A DNA stretch of 22,636 nucleotides from JAVBNC01 sp031551765. Its GTDB lineage: Bacteria; Desulfobacterota; Desulfovibrionia; Desulfovibrionales; Desulfovibrionaceae. Where the stretch lies: positions 1 to 22,636 of the forward strand of contig JAVBNC010000053.1 in NCBI GenBank assembly GCA_031551765.1, written 5' to 3'. Shown here in pieces: positions 7,616 to 14,048 of the stretch. The notes beneath the pieces were generated by a model, which saw only the letters and a list, made by a program, of their open reading frames with translations, was not told the origin of the DNA and searched no databases. The position numbers were made by a program, and so were the translations under genes. Position 1 is the stretch's first letter. Every line of letters starts with the position of its first letter.

Positions 7616-8119
7616 TCAGCCGCTGCCTATGGGCAGGTTGGCGATTTTGATGAAAACGACCCAAAAGAACAGGGCCCCGGCCAGGCTGAGCGGCAAGGAG
7701 ATTTTGGGGTTGGTTTTTCCGTACAAGTTGAAAAGCAGAAATAAAAATACGGCCGTGACAGCGAAAAACGGGGTGAACTGCATGGCGAAAACATAGGCCA
7801 GAAGCAGCAACACCGTTCCCGCCGTGCGAAAAACCGTCAGCCTCCTTTTTCTGGGGTCAGAAGGAGCGGCATTTTCCTGGGGGCTCTCTGCCCGACGCCT
7901 TTTGATTTGCAGCAGCAGAACATTGGCCGCGCAAAAGGCAATAAGGGCCAGGGAATAAATTTTTGGCAGAGATTGATAGTCCAGACTACCCATGCCCCGT
8001 TCCTGGCGCAGCAGGAATTTGGAAGCGCTGCCTTCCGCAAGGCCGATGGTCAGGTATGCGGCGATACCGAGTCCGATCAACGCTAGGCAGACGATGATTT
8101 CAAGGGTCTTTTTCCGCAT
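7616..8119 (-). CDS. tctB: TTT transporter small membrane subunit
   Basis: A 167-residue membrane protein with predicted helices at about 7-27, 54-72, 98-114, 117-133 and 141-159 and a charged Arg/Lys/Glu-rich loop between (72-95). Size, topology and position directly before tctA identify it as TctB, a poorly conserved subunit. I start at the ATG at 8119, behind GGAGGG; the frame is open far upstream to 8563 but that extension would overlap the divergent gene and is not protein-like. It is the first gene of the operon, with the AT-rich regulatory region immediately upstream. Confidence 0.88.
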   Translation of the reverse strand: MRKKTLEIIVCLALIGLGIAAYLTIGLAEGSASKFLLRQERGMGSLDYQSLPKIYSLALIAFCAANVLLLQIKRRRAESPQENAAPSDPRKRRLTVFRTAGTVLLLLAYVFAMQFTPFFAVTAVFLFLLFNLYGKTNPKISLPLSLAGALFFWVVFIKIANLPIGSG

Positions 8120-8209
8120 GGCGTACCCTCCGCGTGCTGTTCTTGTCCTGTGAAGTGAAATATTGCACGAGCCGCGCGAGAGGTCATATTTTTTTTTGCG
8201 CCCGAAACT

Positions 8210-8222
8210 TAACTTATAGTTA
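8210..8222. promoter_or_regulatory. LysR-type palindrome in divergent promoter region
   Basis: TAACT-TAT-AGTTA is a perfect 13-bp inverted repeat of T-N11-A form, the usual core for LysR-type regulators. A second inverted repeat, ATATAA and TTATAT with a 7-base spacer, lies at about 8249-8267, and a 9-bp direct repeat, TGTGTCGTT, occurs at 8223-8231 and 8238-8246. The surrounding 8120-8350 interval is strikingly AT-rich and separates two divergent transcripts. Control by the LysR protein encoded at 2374-3300 is inference. Confidence 0.55.
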
Positions 8223-8350
8223 TGTGTCGTTGTACTGTGTGTCGTTTTTATATAATCTGAAGTTATATATTTGAAAAAAAATGCAATATGACAGGCCGGG
8301 GCCTTTGTGCAATTTTTGACCTTGCGGAATTCTGGACAAGGGAGAAAAGC

Positions 8351-9142
8351 ATGGCGGTCACGGTTTTTTCGTCCACGGGCTGCATTCGCTGCGCCATTGT
8401 CAAACGGTATTTGCTTGAGAGCGGCGCCGTCGTTATCGAACATGATATAAAAACCCCTGCGGGCAACGAAGCCTTCAAGGCTTTTTATCGCACGCGTAGA
8501 AGCGAGATCCGCCGGGATGCGGAAGGCATTTTCTTCCCCGTGGTGATGGACGAAGGCGGGCACATCACGCAGGACGCGGGCTGTACACTGGCTTGGTTCC
8601 TGGCCGGCGGCGATCTAGGCGGCATGGTGGCCCCCAACAATTTGGGCCACGGCTGGACCGGCGGGTTGTTCGTGTCAAAAGGGGAGGAGGAGCATTTCGC
8701 CTCCTTTCTGGCAGTGCTCCGCCTGTTGAAGCAGGGAGGGCTGCAAACGGAGGCGACGGCGGACGGCGGGCATGGCGTCCTGCTGCGGGCCGCGCTTGCG
8801 GAGAACCTTGTGGACAGGCTGATCTTTCACGTCGTCTGCCCGCCCCCGGAAAGCGGAAACGCCAGGAGCGACCTGGAAACGAGCCTGCGCGCGATAAAAG
8901 CGGCTCCAGGCGGGGCCGAGGCGCGCTTTCTGCTGGACATCGGCGGGGGCGGCGGCCCGGTGAGCCCCGCCAGCGCCGCAGAATCCGCAAAACTGCTGCA
9001 GGAGGCGGCCGGCGACAACAGGCTGCCGCTTCTGCTCACCAACACAAGCGGCGAACCCGTGAACTTGTTCCAGTACCGCACGGAAGTGCGACGCTGGCAG
9101 GTACTGGCCGATATCGCGCCGCAATGCAAGAGCCCCGCATAA
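8351..9142 (+). CDS. Glutaredoxin-like domain with radical-SAM-like C-terminus
   Basis: A 263-residue cytoplasmic protein. Residues 1-90 look like a glutaredoxin/thioredoxin fold: VTVFSSTGCIRC with redox cysteines C11 and C14, and a cis-proline region at FFPVV (61-65). The rest is not a standard glutaredoxin. About 125-255 resembles the C-terminal half of NrdG2-type radical-SAM activating enzymes (LLRAALAENLVDRLIFHVV, then PPPESG, and a closing YRTEVRRWQVLADI), but no CxxxCxxC cluster motif is present. It would therefore be a degenerate or repurposed domain; this resemblance is from memory and tentative. The start at 8351 is supported by AAGGGAGA. The arylsulfotransferase-like gene follows after 33 bp, so they are probably co-transcribed. 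Confidence 0.7.
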   Translation: MAVTVFSSTGCIRCAIVKRYLLESGAVVIEHDIKTPAGNEAFKAFYRTRRSEIRRDAEGIFFPVVMDEGGHITQDAGCTLAWFLAGGDLGGMVAPNNLGHGWTGGLFVSKGEEEHFASFLAVLRLLKQGGLQTEATADGGHGVLLRAALAENLVDRLIFHVVCPPPESGNARSDLETSLRAIKAAPGGAEARFLLDIGGGGGPVSPASAAESAKLLQEAAGDNRLPLLLTNTSGEPVNLFQYRTEVRRWQVLADIAPQCKSPA

Positions 9143-9175
9143 CGCAACCAACCTTTTTTTACGAAGGAGCCCGCT

Positions 9176-10624
9176 GTGACCTATCCCACCGTATACCCCA
9201 CAGGAACGACAGTATACGATCCCACGGCCTGTTTTAACGGGTACACCGTTTATGAGGCCAAGGAAAGCGGCGTGTTGATCATCGATATGAACGGGCGTGA
9301 AGTGCAATATTTCAAGGGGCTGCACGGGTTTCCGCCCAAGCTGCTGCCGGGCGGCCAACTGCTTGCCCAGACCGGAGAGCGCAGCACCAAATTTTCCACC
9401 CAGGACAAATTTGATCTGGTCCAGGTGGACTGGGACGGCAATATCGTCTGGAAGTTCGACCGTTACGAGTATATCGACGACCCGGGCGAAGAACCCCGCT
9501 GGATGGCCAGGCTGCACCACGACTATCAGCGCGAGGGCAACCCTGTCGGGTATTACGTTCCAGGCATGGATCCCAGGACCAACGGCGGTAACACCATGAT
9601 CCTGGGGCACAAAGATGTGCACAACCCGGACATAACCCACCACCCGCTGCTTGACGATGTGGTGTACGAGATTGACTGGGAAGGCAATATTCTTTGGGAG
9701 TGGGTGCTGAGCGAGCATTTCAGCGAAATCGGCTTTCGTGAGGATTCCAGAAACACCCTCTACCGCCATCCCAACGTCCGCCCGGCGCGGGGCGGCATAG
9801 CCGACTGGGCGCACACCAACAGCATGTCCCTGCTCGGGCCCAACAGGCTTTTTAACGCCGGGGACGAGCGTTTTCATCCGGACAACATCATTATTTGCTG
9901 CCGCGACCTCAACACGTCCATGATCATCAGCAAAAAGACGGGCAAGCTCGTCTGGCAACTGGGTCCCTATTACGACAGCACGCCGGAACTTAAGGCCCTG
10001 GGGTGGATTATCGGCCAGCACCACGCGCATATGATTCCGCAGGGCTTGCCCGGCGAAGGCAACATCATGGTGTTCGACAACGGCGGCTGGGCCGGATACG
10101 GCAGTCCCAACCCGGCCAGCGCAACCGGAGAAAAGTATGCCACACGTGACTATTCGCGCGTGCTGGAAATAGACCCGGCCACACTGAAGATTGTGTGGCA
10201 GTATACACCCAAGGAGCAGGGCCGGGTATTCCCCGTGGACTACAGCCGTTTCTATAGCCCCTTTGTCAGCAGCGCCCAGCGTCTGCCCAACGGCAACACA
10301 CTGATTACCGCCGGGGCCACCGGGAGCATTATTGAAGTGACACGCGACCACAAGATAGTTTGGGAACACATTTCGCCTTACTGGGGGAATATCGTGTCCA
10401 TCAATCAGGTATACCGGGCTTACCGAGTGCCCTATTCCTGGGTTCCCCAAGTGGAGAAACCGGAAGAGAGGCCCGTGGAACGGGTGGACGTGCGCGATTT
10501 CCGCATGCCCAACGCCGCGCCCAGGGGCGCGGAACGGGTGGTGGAAGTGGCCGGTTGCAACGCCTTTTTCGGTGGTTCGGGCGTTTGCGTCGTGACCAAC
10601 GTGGAAGATTCGGAAAAGAAGTAG
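9176..10624 (+). CDS. Arylsulfotransferase-like beta-propeller protein
   Basis: A 482-residue protein of the bacterial aryl-sulfate sulfotransferase (ASST) superfamily, whose characterised members move sulfate from a phenolic sulfate to another phenol through a histidine intermediate. Propeller blade repeats are visible: VDWDGNIVWKF (84-94), IDWEGNILWEW (166-176), ISKKTGKLVWQL (251-262), IDPATLKIVWQY (332-343) and VTRDHKIVWEH (388-398). Possible active-site elements are WAHTNS (H213), GQHHAHMIPQG (H282, H283, H285) and SRVLEI (R328). There is no signal peptide, unlike periplasmic enterobacterial ASST, and no dsb genes are adjacent; instead it follows a glutaredoxin-like protein. The start is a GTG behind GAAGGAG. 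Whether it is a sulfotransferase or another propeller enzyme is open. Confidence 0.82.
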   Translation: MTYPTVYPTGTTVYDPTACFNGYTVYEAKESGVLIIDMNGREVQYFKGLHGFPPKLLPGGQLLAQTGERSTKFSTQDKFDLVQVDWDGNIVWKFDRYEYIDDPGEEPRWMARLHHDYQREGNPVGYYVPGMDPRTNGGNTMILGHKDVHNPDITHHPLLDDVVYEIDWEGNILWEWVLSEHFSEIGFREDSRNTLYRHPNVRPARGGIADWAHTNSMSLLGPNRLFNAGDERFHPDNIIICCRDLNTSMIISKKTGKLVWQLGPYYDSTPELKALGWIIGQHHAHMIPQGLPGEGNIMVFDNGGWAGYGSPNPASATGEKYATRDYSRVLEIDPATLKIVWQYTPKEQGRVFPVDYSRFYSPFVSSAQRLPNGNTLITAGATGSIIEVTRDHKIVWEHISPYWGNIVSINQVYRAYRVPYSWVPQVEKPEERPVERVDVRDFRMPNAAPRGAERVVEVAGCNAFFGGSGVCVVTNVEDSEKK

Positions 10625-10636
10625 CGAAAGGGCGAA

Positions 10637-10700
10637 AAACGTCTCCGGCCCCCGGCTCCAGGCTGACTATGCCGTCTGGAACAGGGGGCCGGAAACGTTT
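10637..10700. terminator. Bidirectional terminator between convergent genes
   Basis: A long stem pairs AAACGTCTCCGGCCCCC (10637-10653) with GGGGGCCGGAAACGTTT (10684-10700). T-rich tracts follow on either strand (TTTT on plus, TTTTTCG on minus). It serves the convergent ASST-like gene and the FTR gene. Confidence 0.75.
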
Positions 10701-10705
10701 TGAGT

Positions 10706-11062
10706 TCAGAACAAAATCTTTTCCGGCGGGCGGCGTTCCGGGACCATCTGTTGGGGGATATCGCCGTCGTTCCAGGCTTTGCTGACGTAGAGACCGCAGA
10801 AGCAGGCGCCGTATTCGGCCACGTCGGCTTCGCGGTAGACGCAGGGGCAGACTATGTCCCGGTCGTCCTCATACGTGCCGTTGGCCAGGCGGCAGGGGCA
10901 GGCCATGTAGCCGTACATTTCCTTGGTGACCAGCAGCTGTTCCAAGAGGGGCATGGTCATGCCCATGTCTTTGTTGAAAAAGTAGCCTTTGCGCTCCTGC
11001 AGGGGCTTCAGGGTGGCGAACAGGCGTTCCGCGGTCATGGCTTGGGGCGTGTCCGGGCTCAT
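10706..11062 (-). CDS. Ferredoxin-thioredoxin reductase catalytic subunit-like
   Basis: A 118-residue protein with the three paired-cysteine motifs of the FTR catalytic (beta) chain: CPC (55-57), CPC (72-74) and CFC (87-89). In FTR these hold a [4Fe-4S] cluster next to a redox disulfide and pass electrons from ferredoxin to thioredoxin-like proteins. Spacing (14 and 12 residues) differs from the plant enzyme as I remember it (16 and 8), and no variable subunit is present, as in other anaerobe and archaeal-type versions. Its ATG overlaps the stop of the upstream glutaredoxin gene by four bases (ATGA), so the glutaredoxin is the likely physiological partner. Confidence 0.88.
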   Translation of the reverse strand: MSPDTPQAMTAERLFATLKPLQERKGYFFNKDMGMTMPLLEQLLVTKEMYGYMACPCRLANGTYEDDRDIVCPCVYREADVAEYGACFCGLYVSKAWNDGDIPQQMVPERRPPEKILF

Positions 11063-11322
11063 AGCTGCAGCGCTTTTGTGAGGTCATCGGGCTGAAAGCC
11101 CACAATGACGGTTTCGCAGTCAGAGACGATGACCAGGGTGGGGAAAGAGGCCCGGGGGTTGTATTTTTTGACCACTTCCAGCATTTCCTTGCGCTCTTCG
11201 CCTTGCAGTTGGTCCACGTACACGCACTCGTAGGGCACGGAATGCTCGTCAAGAAACTGCTTGGCGTGGCGGCAGTGGACGCAGGTGGAGAGGGCGTAAA
11301 GTTTCACGGTACAGGGCGTCAT
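11059..11322 (-). CDS. Glutaredoxin-family protein
   Basis: An 87-residue single-domain glutaredoxin with the active site CVHC (14-17) near the end of the first strand (VKLYALSTCVHC) and a cis-proline at SFPTLVIV. It would be reduced by the FTR-like protein encoded immediately downstream, giving a ferredoxin-driven thiol pathway in the cytoplasm. A good GGAGG precedes the ATG. It lies 41 bp after the membrane-protein gene and may share its transcript. Confidence 0.9.
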   Translation of the reverse strand: MTPCTVKLYALSTCVHCRHAKQFLDEHSVPYECVYVDQLQGEERKEMLEVVKKYNPRASFPTLVIVSDCETVIVGFQPDDLTKALQL

Positions 11323-11363
11323 GGTGTGTTCCTCCAGAGAATGACATATATCCGCTAGGTGAT

Positions 11364-11882
11364 TCAGGCAAGCTCGTCCGCTATAACGGCGGCCAGATGG
11401 CGCACCAGGGCGTTCACGTCCGGGAGCGGGCGCTCGCGTTCCATGCCTTCGCGCACGGCGTAAAAGCCGCGCGTGTCGTCAAGCTGCTCCGGCAGGGGGG
11501 CGCGCAGGTCGCTGTCTTTCAAACGCCAGCTGACGAACAGCTCGCGGGCTTCGTGCCGCGCGCTTTTGCGCACGGACACGCGCAGCACCCCGTCCTGCTG
11601 TTCCCAGGCGAGGGAGGGCAGGTTTTGCTGCTCCTGGGGCATGGCCCGAAACATGGCGTTCAAAGCTTCTTCCACGGGCTCCAACTTGCGGGCCACCACG
11701 TCGCGTATGCGCTCCCAGGCCGCCTGGGCGCTTTCTTCCTTGGCGCGCCGCTCTTCCAGCTTTTGGGCCAGAATGGCGGCGGGATCCAGCTTTTCCGGCG
11801 TGTCCGGCTTGACCAGCAGGCGGTACAGCAGCATCCATACGGCGGCAAGCGCCACGGCGCCCAGAATCAGATTGATGTACAT
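11364..11882 (-). CDS. Single-pass membrane protein of unknown function
   Basis: A 172-residue protein with one N-terminal transmembrane helix (about 4-24, INLILGAVALAAVWMLLYRL) followed by a highly charged, probably coiled-coil segment (about 33-75, rich in Glu, Arg, Lys and Ala) and a soluble C-terminal domain that I do not recognise. The start at 11882 is set by a strong AGGAGGGGG; the frame continues upstream to 11993, but that part lies in a dispersed repeat. It is upstream of and co-oriented with the glutaredoxin/FTR pair; the link may only be transcriptional. Confidence 0.75.
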   Translation of the reverse strand: MYINLILGAVALAAVWMLLYRLLVKPDTPEKLDPAAILAQKLEERRAKEESAQAAWERIRDVVARKLEPVEEALNAMFRAMPQEQQNLPSLAWEQQDGVLRVSVRKSARHEARELFVSWRLKDSDLRAPLPEQLDDTRGFYAVREGMERERPLPDVNALVRHLAAVIADELA

Positions 11883-11903
11883 GCCCCCTCCTGTTTTACC
11901 CTC

Positions 11904-12041
11904 AGAGCAGTTTCGCTTTTGAGGTTGCCGCTTAACGGCGAGCAAAGCTCGCCTACGCCAACCTTGCGGGCGTTGCTCCACTGCGTTCCGCACCGCCAGA
12001 GCATTTTATCTGAATGGATATTCTGGGTGACAAAATGCTCT
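11904..12041 (+). repeat. AGAGCA/TGCTCT repeat element, copy 1
   Basis: A 138-bp element beginning AGAGCAGTTTCGCTTTTGAG and ending AAAATGCTCT. It contains a conserved core (GTTGCCGCTTAACGGCG, then CGCCTACG) and a terminal hairpin, AGAGCATTTT with AAAATGCTCT (11998-12041). The reverse complement of 16734-16869 aligns with it along the full length. The termini are short inverted repeats, which suggests a MITE- or BIME-like element. No coding capacity. Confidence 0.8.
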
Positions 12042-12078
12042 ATAGCGGAAAAGCGCGCGTCACGCCAATGGCTGTTCC

Positions 12079-12129
12079 TTGACACGCCGGGTCGGGACTT
12101 GGTATTCAAGTTTTGGGATACCGTATCCC
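12079..12129 (+). promoter_or_regulatory. Promoter and palindromic operator of the cit cluster
   Basis: A consensus -35 (TTGACA, 12079-12084) is followed after 18 bp by a weak -10 (TATTCA, 12103-12108). A perfect inverted repeat, GGGATAC-C-GTATCCC (12115-12129), lies about where transcription would start, and further GGTAT half-sites occur at 12101 and near 12144. This is the arrangement expected for autoregulation by the GntR/FCD protein encoded just downstream. Operator assignment is inference. Confidence 0.55.
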
Positions 12130-12166
12130 GGAAAAATGTTGCCTGGTATCGTTTCCGGAGACTTTT

Positions 12167-12859
12167 TTGCCCAAGAGACTGCAAGCCATAGCCCCGGCCC
12201 CGCCGGTGCGGGAAGCCGCGTACCAGCGGCTGAAAGACACCATCCTCGCGGGCGGTTTCGCAGCGGGCGGGCGTCTGGTGGAGCAGGATATAGCCCAGCG
12301 GCTGCGGGTCAGCCGCACCCCGGTGCGGGACGCGTTGCGGCGGCTGGAAGCCGAGGGCATTGTGCAGGCCCTGCCCAAAGGCGGTCTGGTGGTGCGCGAA
12401 TATTCCGACGCGGAAGTGGAGGAAATCTACCGTATCCGCGAAGCGCTGGAAGGCCTGGCGGCCGAGTACGCCGCGCGGAACGCCACGGCCAGGGACCTGG
12501 AAAGGCTGGAGAGTCTTTCCGTCCGGCTGCAACGCTACGCGGAAAACCCGGAAGCGGACGTCAACGAAACCATAGCGGCGCACAGAAATTTTTCCGACGC
12601 CTGTATCGAGGCCTGCCGCATGCCCGCCCTGCTGCGCATGCTGCGTCCCCTGTTGGCGCAAATAGCGTTGATACGCAGCATAACCATGCGCAGCGCGGAC
12701 CGCAGGGCGGCGGCACACCAGGAACACCAGGAACTTTTCGAGGCCCTGAAGGCCAGGGACGGACTGCGCGCGGCGGAACTGGCCCGCGCGCACGCGCGCA
12801 ACGCGCTGCAGGAATATCAAAACCGTCAACCCACGGAGGTGGCAGAGGATGGAGATTAA
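12167..12859 (+). CDS. GntR-family (FCD) regulator of citrate lyase genes
   Basis: About 230 residues. The N-terminal winged HTH reads VREAAYQRLKDTILAG, RLVEQDIAQRLRVSRTPVRD, ALRRLEAEGIVQALPKGGLVV. The C-terminal FCD domain (about 80-220) supplies likely metal-ligand histidines in AHRNFSDACIEAC and HQEHQELFEALKARD. FCD regulators usually sense small organic acids, which suits a citrate cluster. I prefer the TTG at 12167, with GGAG six bases upstream, over the TTG at 12113 because the latter would place the palindrome 12115-12129 inside the gene and add non-family residues. The 3' end overlaps citD by 11 bp, so it is the first gene of the operon. Confidence 0.88.
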   Translation: MPKRLQAIAPAPPVREAAYQRLKDTILAGGFAAGGRLVEQDIAQRLRVSRTPVRDALRRLEAEGIVQALPKGGLVVREYSDAEVEEIYRIREALEGLAAEYAARNATARDLERLESLSVRLQRYAENPEADVNETIAAHRNFSDACIEACRMPALLRMLRPLLAQIALIRSITMRSADRRAAAHQEHQELFEALKARDGLRAAELARAHARNALQEYQNRQPTEVAEDGD

Positions 12860-13145
12860 AATAGCCGCAACAGCGGGCACGCTCGAATCAAGCGACGTGC
12901 AGATTTCGGTGGAGCCCGCGCCGGAACTGTCGGTGGACATCAGCAGCAACGTCATCAACCAATTCGGCAAACAGATCAAAAGCGTTGTGCTGGCAACGCT
13001 TTCCCGGCTGGGTGTCCGTTCCGGGCGCGTTACGGTGGTGGACCGGGGAGCCTTGGACTGCACCATCACGGCCCGGGTGGAATGCGCCGTGTTCCGCGCC
13101 GCCGAACATCAAGGCAACGTTCCCTGGGGAGGTATGGCGCAATGA
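12849..13145 (+). CDS. citD: Citrate lyase acyl carrier (gamma) subunit
   Basis: A 98-residue acyl carrier protein matching CitD in length and sequence. It opens with AATAGTLESSDVQI; Ser14 in GTLESSD is the attachment site for the triphosphoribosyl-dephospho-CoA prosthetic group. The later signatures INQFGKQIKSVVLATLSRLGV and DRGALDCTITARVE also fit. The acetylated thiol arm exchanges with citrate on CitF and is regenerated by CitE. It overlaps the GntR gene (11 bp) and citE (4 bp, ATGA), implying translational coupling. Confidence 0.95.
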   Translation: MEIKIAATAGTLESSDVQISVEPAPELSVDISSNVINQFGKQIKSVVLATLSRLGVRSGRVTVVDRGALDCTITARVECAVFRAAEHQGNVPWGGMAQ

Positions 13146-14047
13146 GTATGCAAGACAAAAAGAACAGGCTGCGTCGCTCCATGCTCTTTCTCAACGCGCA
13201 GCGGCCCGCCATTTTGAAAGACGCCTACGTCTACCGCTGCGATTCCGTGATGATCGACCTGGAAGACGCGGTGGCGGAAAACCAGAAGGACGCCGCGCGC
13301 TTTTCCCTGTACCACGCCCTGAAAGCCGTGGACTACCGCGGTGTTGAGCGCATTGTGCGTATCAACGGCACGGACACCCCGCATTGGCAGGAAGATATCC
13401 GGGTCAGCGTGGCCGGCGGTGCGGACGGCATCCGTATCCCCAAGTGCGAGAAAGCGGACGACGTGGTCCAGGTGGCCAAGGCCGTGGACGCGGCGGAAGC
13501 CGAATTCTCCGTCCCCAAGGGCAGCACCCTGCTGATGGCGGCCATTGAAAGCCCGCGCGGCGTGCTGAACGCCCAGTCCATCTGCGAAGCTTCCGACCGG
13601 CTGTTCGGCGTGGCCATTTCCGGCGGCGACTTCCGCATCAGCATGCACGCCGCTTTTTCCGCCACGGGCGTGGAAATGATCGCCGCGCGCGGTCAGGTGC
13701 TCATGGCGGCCCGGGCCACGGGCCTGCAGTGCTTTGACACCGTGTTCACGGACATCAACGACATGGAAGGCTTCCGCAAGGAAGTCATGATGAACAAGGA
13801 AATGGGCTTTGACGGCAAATCCCTGGTCAGCCCCAGGCAGATTGCCATTGTCCACGAAATCTTCACGCCCTCCGAGCGGGAAATCCTGAATGCCGAGATG
13901 GTGGTGCGCACCGTGCGCGAAAACGCGGCCAAGGGCATAGGCGTGTTGACCATGGACGGCAAAATGCTGGACATCGCCTTTGTGGCCGGCGCGGAACGCA
14001 CGCTCTCGCTCGCCAAGGCTTCCGGCGTGTACAAGGGGGATTTGTAA
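13142..14047 (+). CDS. citE: Citrate lyase beta subunit
   Basis: A 301-residue TIM-barrel lyase of the CitE/HpcH family, which cleaves citryl-ACP to acetyl-ACP and oxaloacetate. Recognisable elements are MIDLEDAV (37-44), RINGTD (73-78), GADGIRIPKCEKADDV (93-108), AAIESPRGV with the metal-ligand Glu (133-141), GFDGKSLVSPRQI and the C-terminal GVLTMDGKMLD. The segment after the barrel Asp is unusual: AISGGDFRISMHAAFSATG (158-176) replaces the ALGAEDY-type stretch I expect in enterobacterial CitE. Position between citD and citF leaves little doubt about the role. One base separates its stop from citF. Confidence 0.93.
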   Translation: MSMQDKKNRLRRSMLFLNAQRPAILKDAYVYRCDSVMIDLEDAVAENQKDAARFSLYHALKAVDYRGVERIVRINGTDTPHWQEDIRVSVAGGADGIRIPKCEKADDVVQVAKAVDAAEAEFSVPKGSTLLMAAIESPRGVLNAQSICEASDRLFGVAISGGDFRISMHAAFSATGVEMIAARGQVLMAARATGLQCFDTVFTDINDMEGFRKEVMMNKEMGFDGKSLVSPRQIAIVHEIFTPSEREILNAEMVVRTVRENAAKGIGVLTMDGKMLDIAFVAGAERTLSLAKASGVYKGDL

Positions 14048-14048
14048 G

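Noticed and set aside
8675..10450. 591-residue minus-strand open frame opposite the ASST-like gene
   Set aside because: The plus strand carries the propeller repeats and a good RBS; the antisense product has no coherent family features.
12113..12166. Upstream TTG (12113) as start of the GntR regulator
   Set aside because: It would place the promoter-proximal palindrome within the gene and has no RBS; the TTG at 12167 has GGAG at good spacing.
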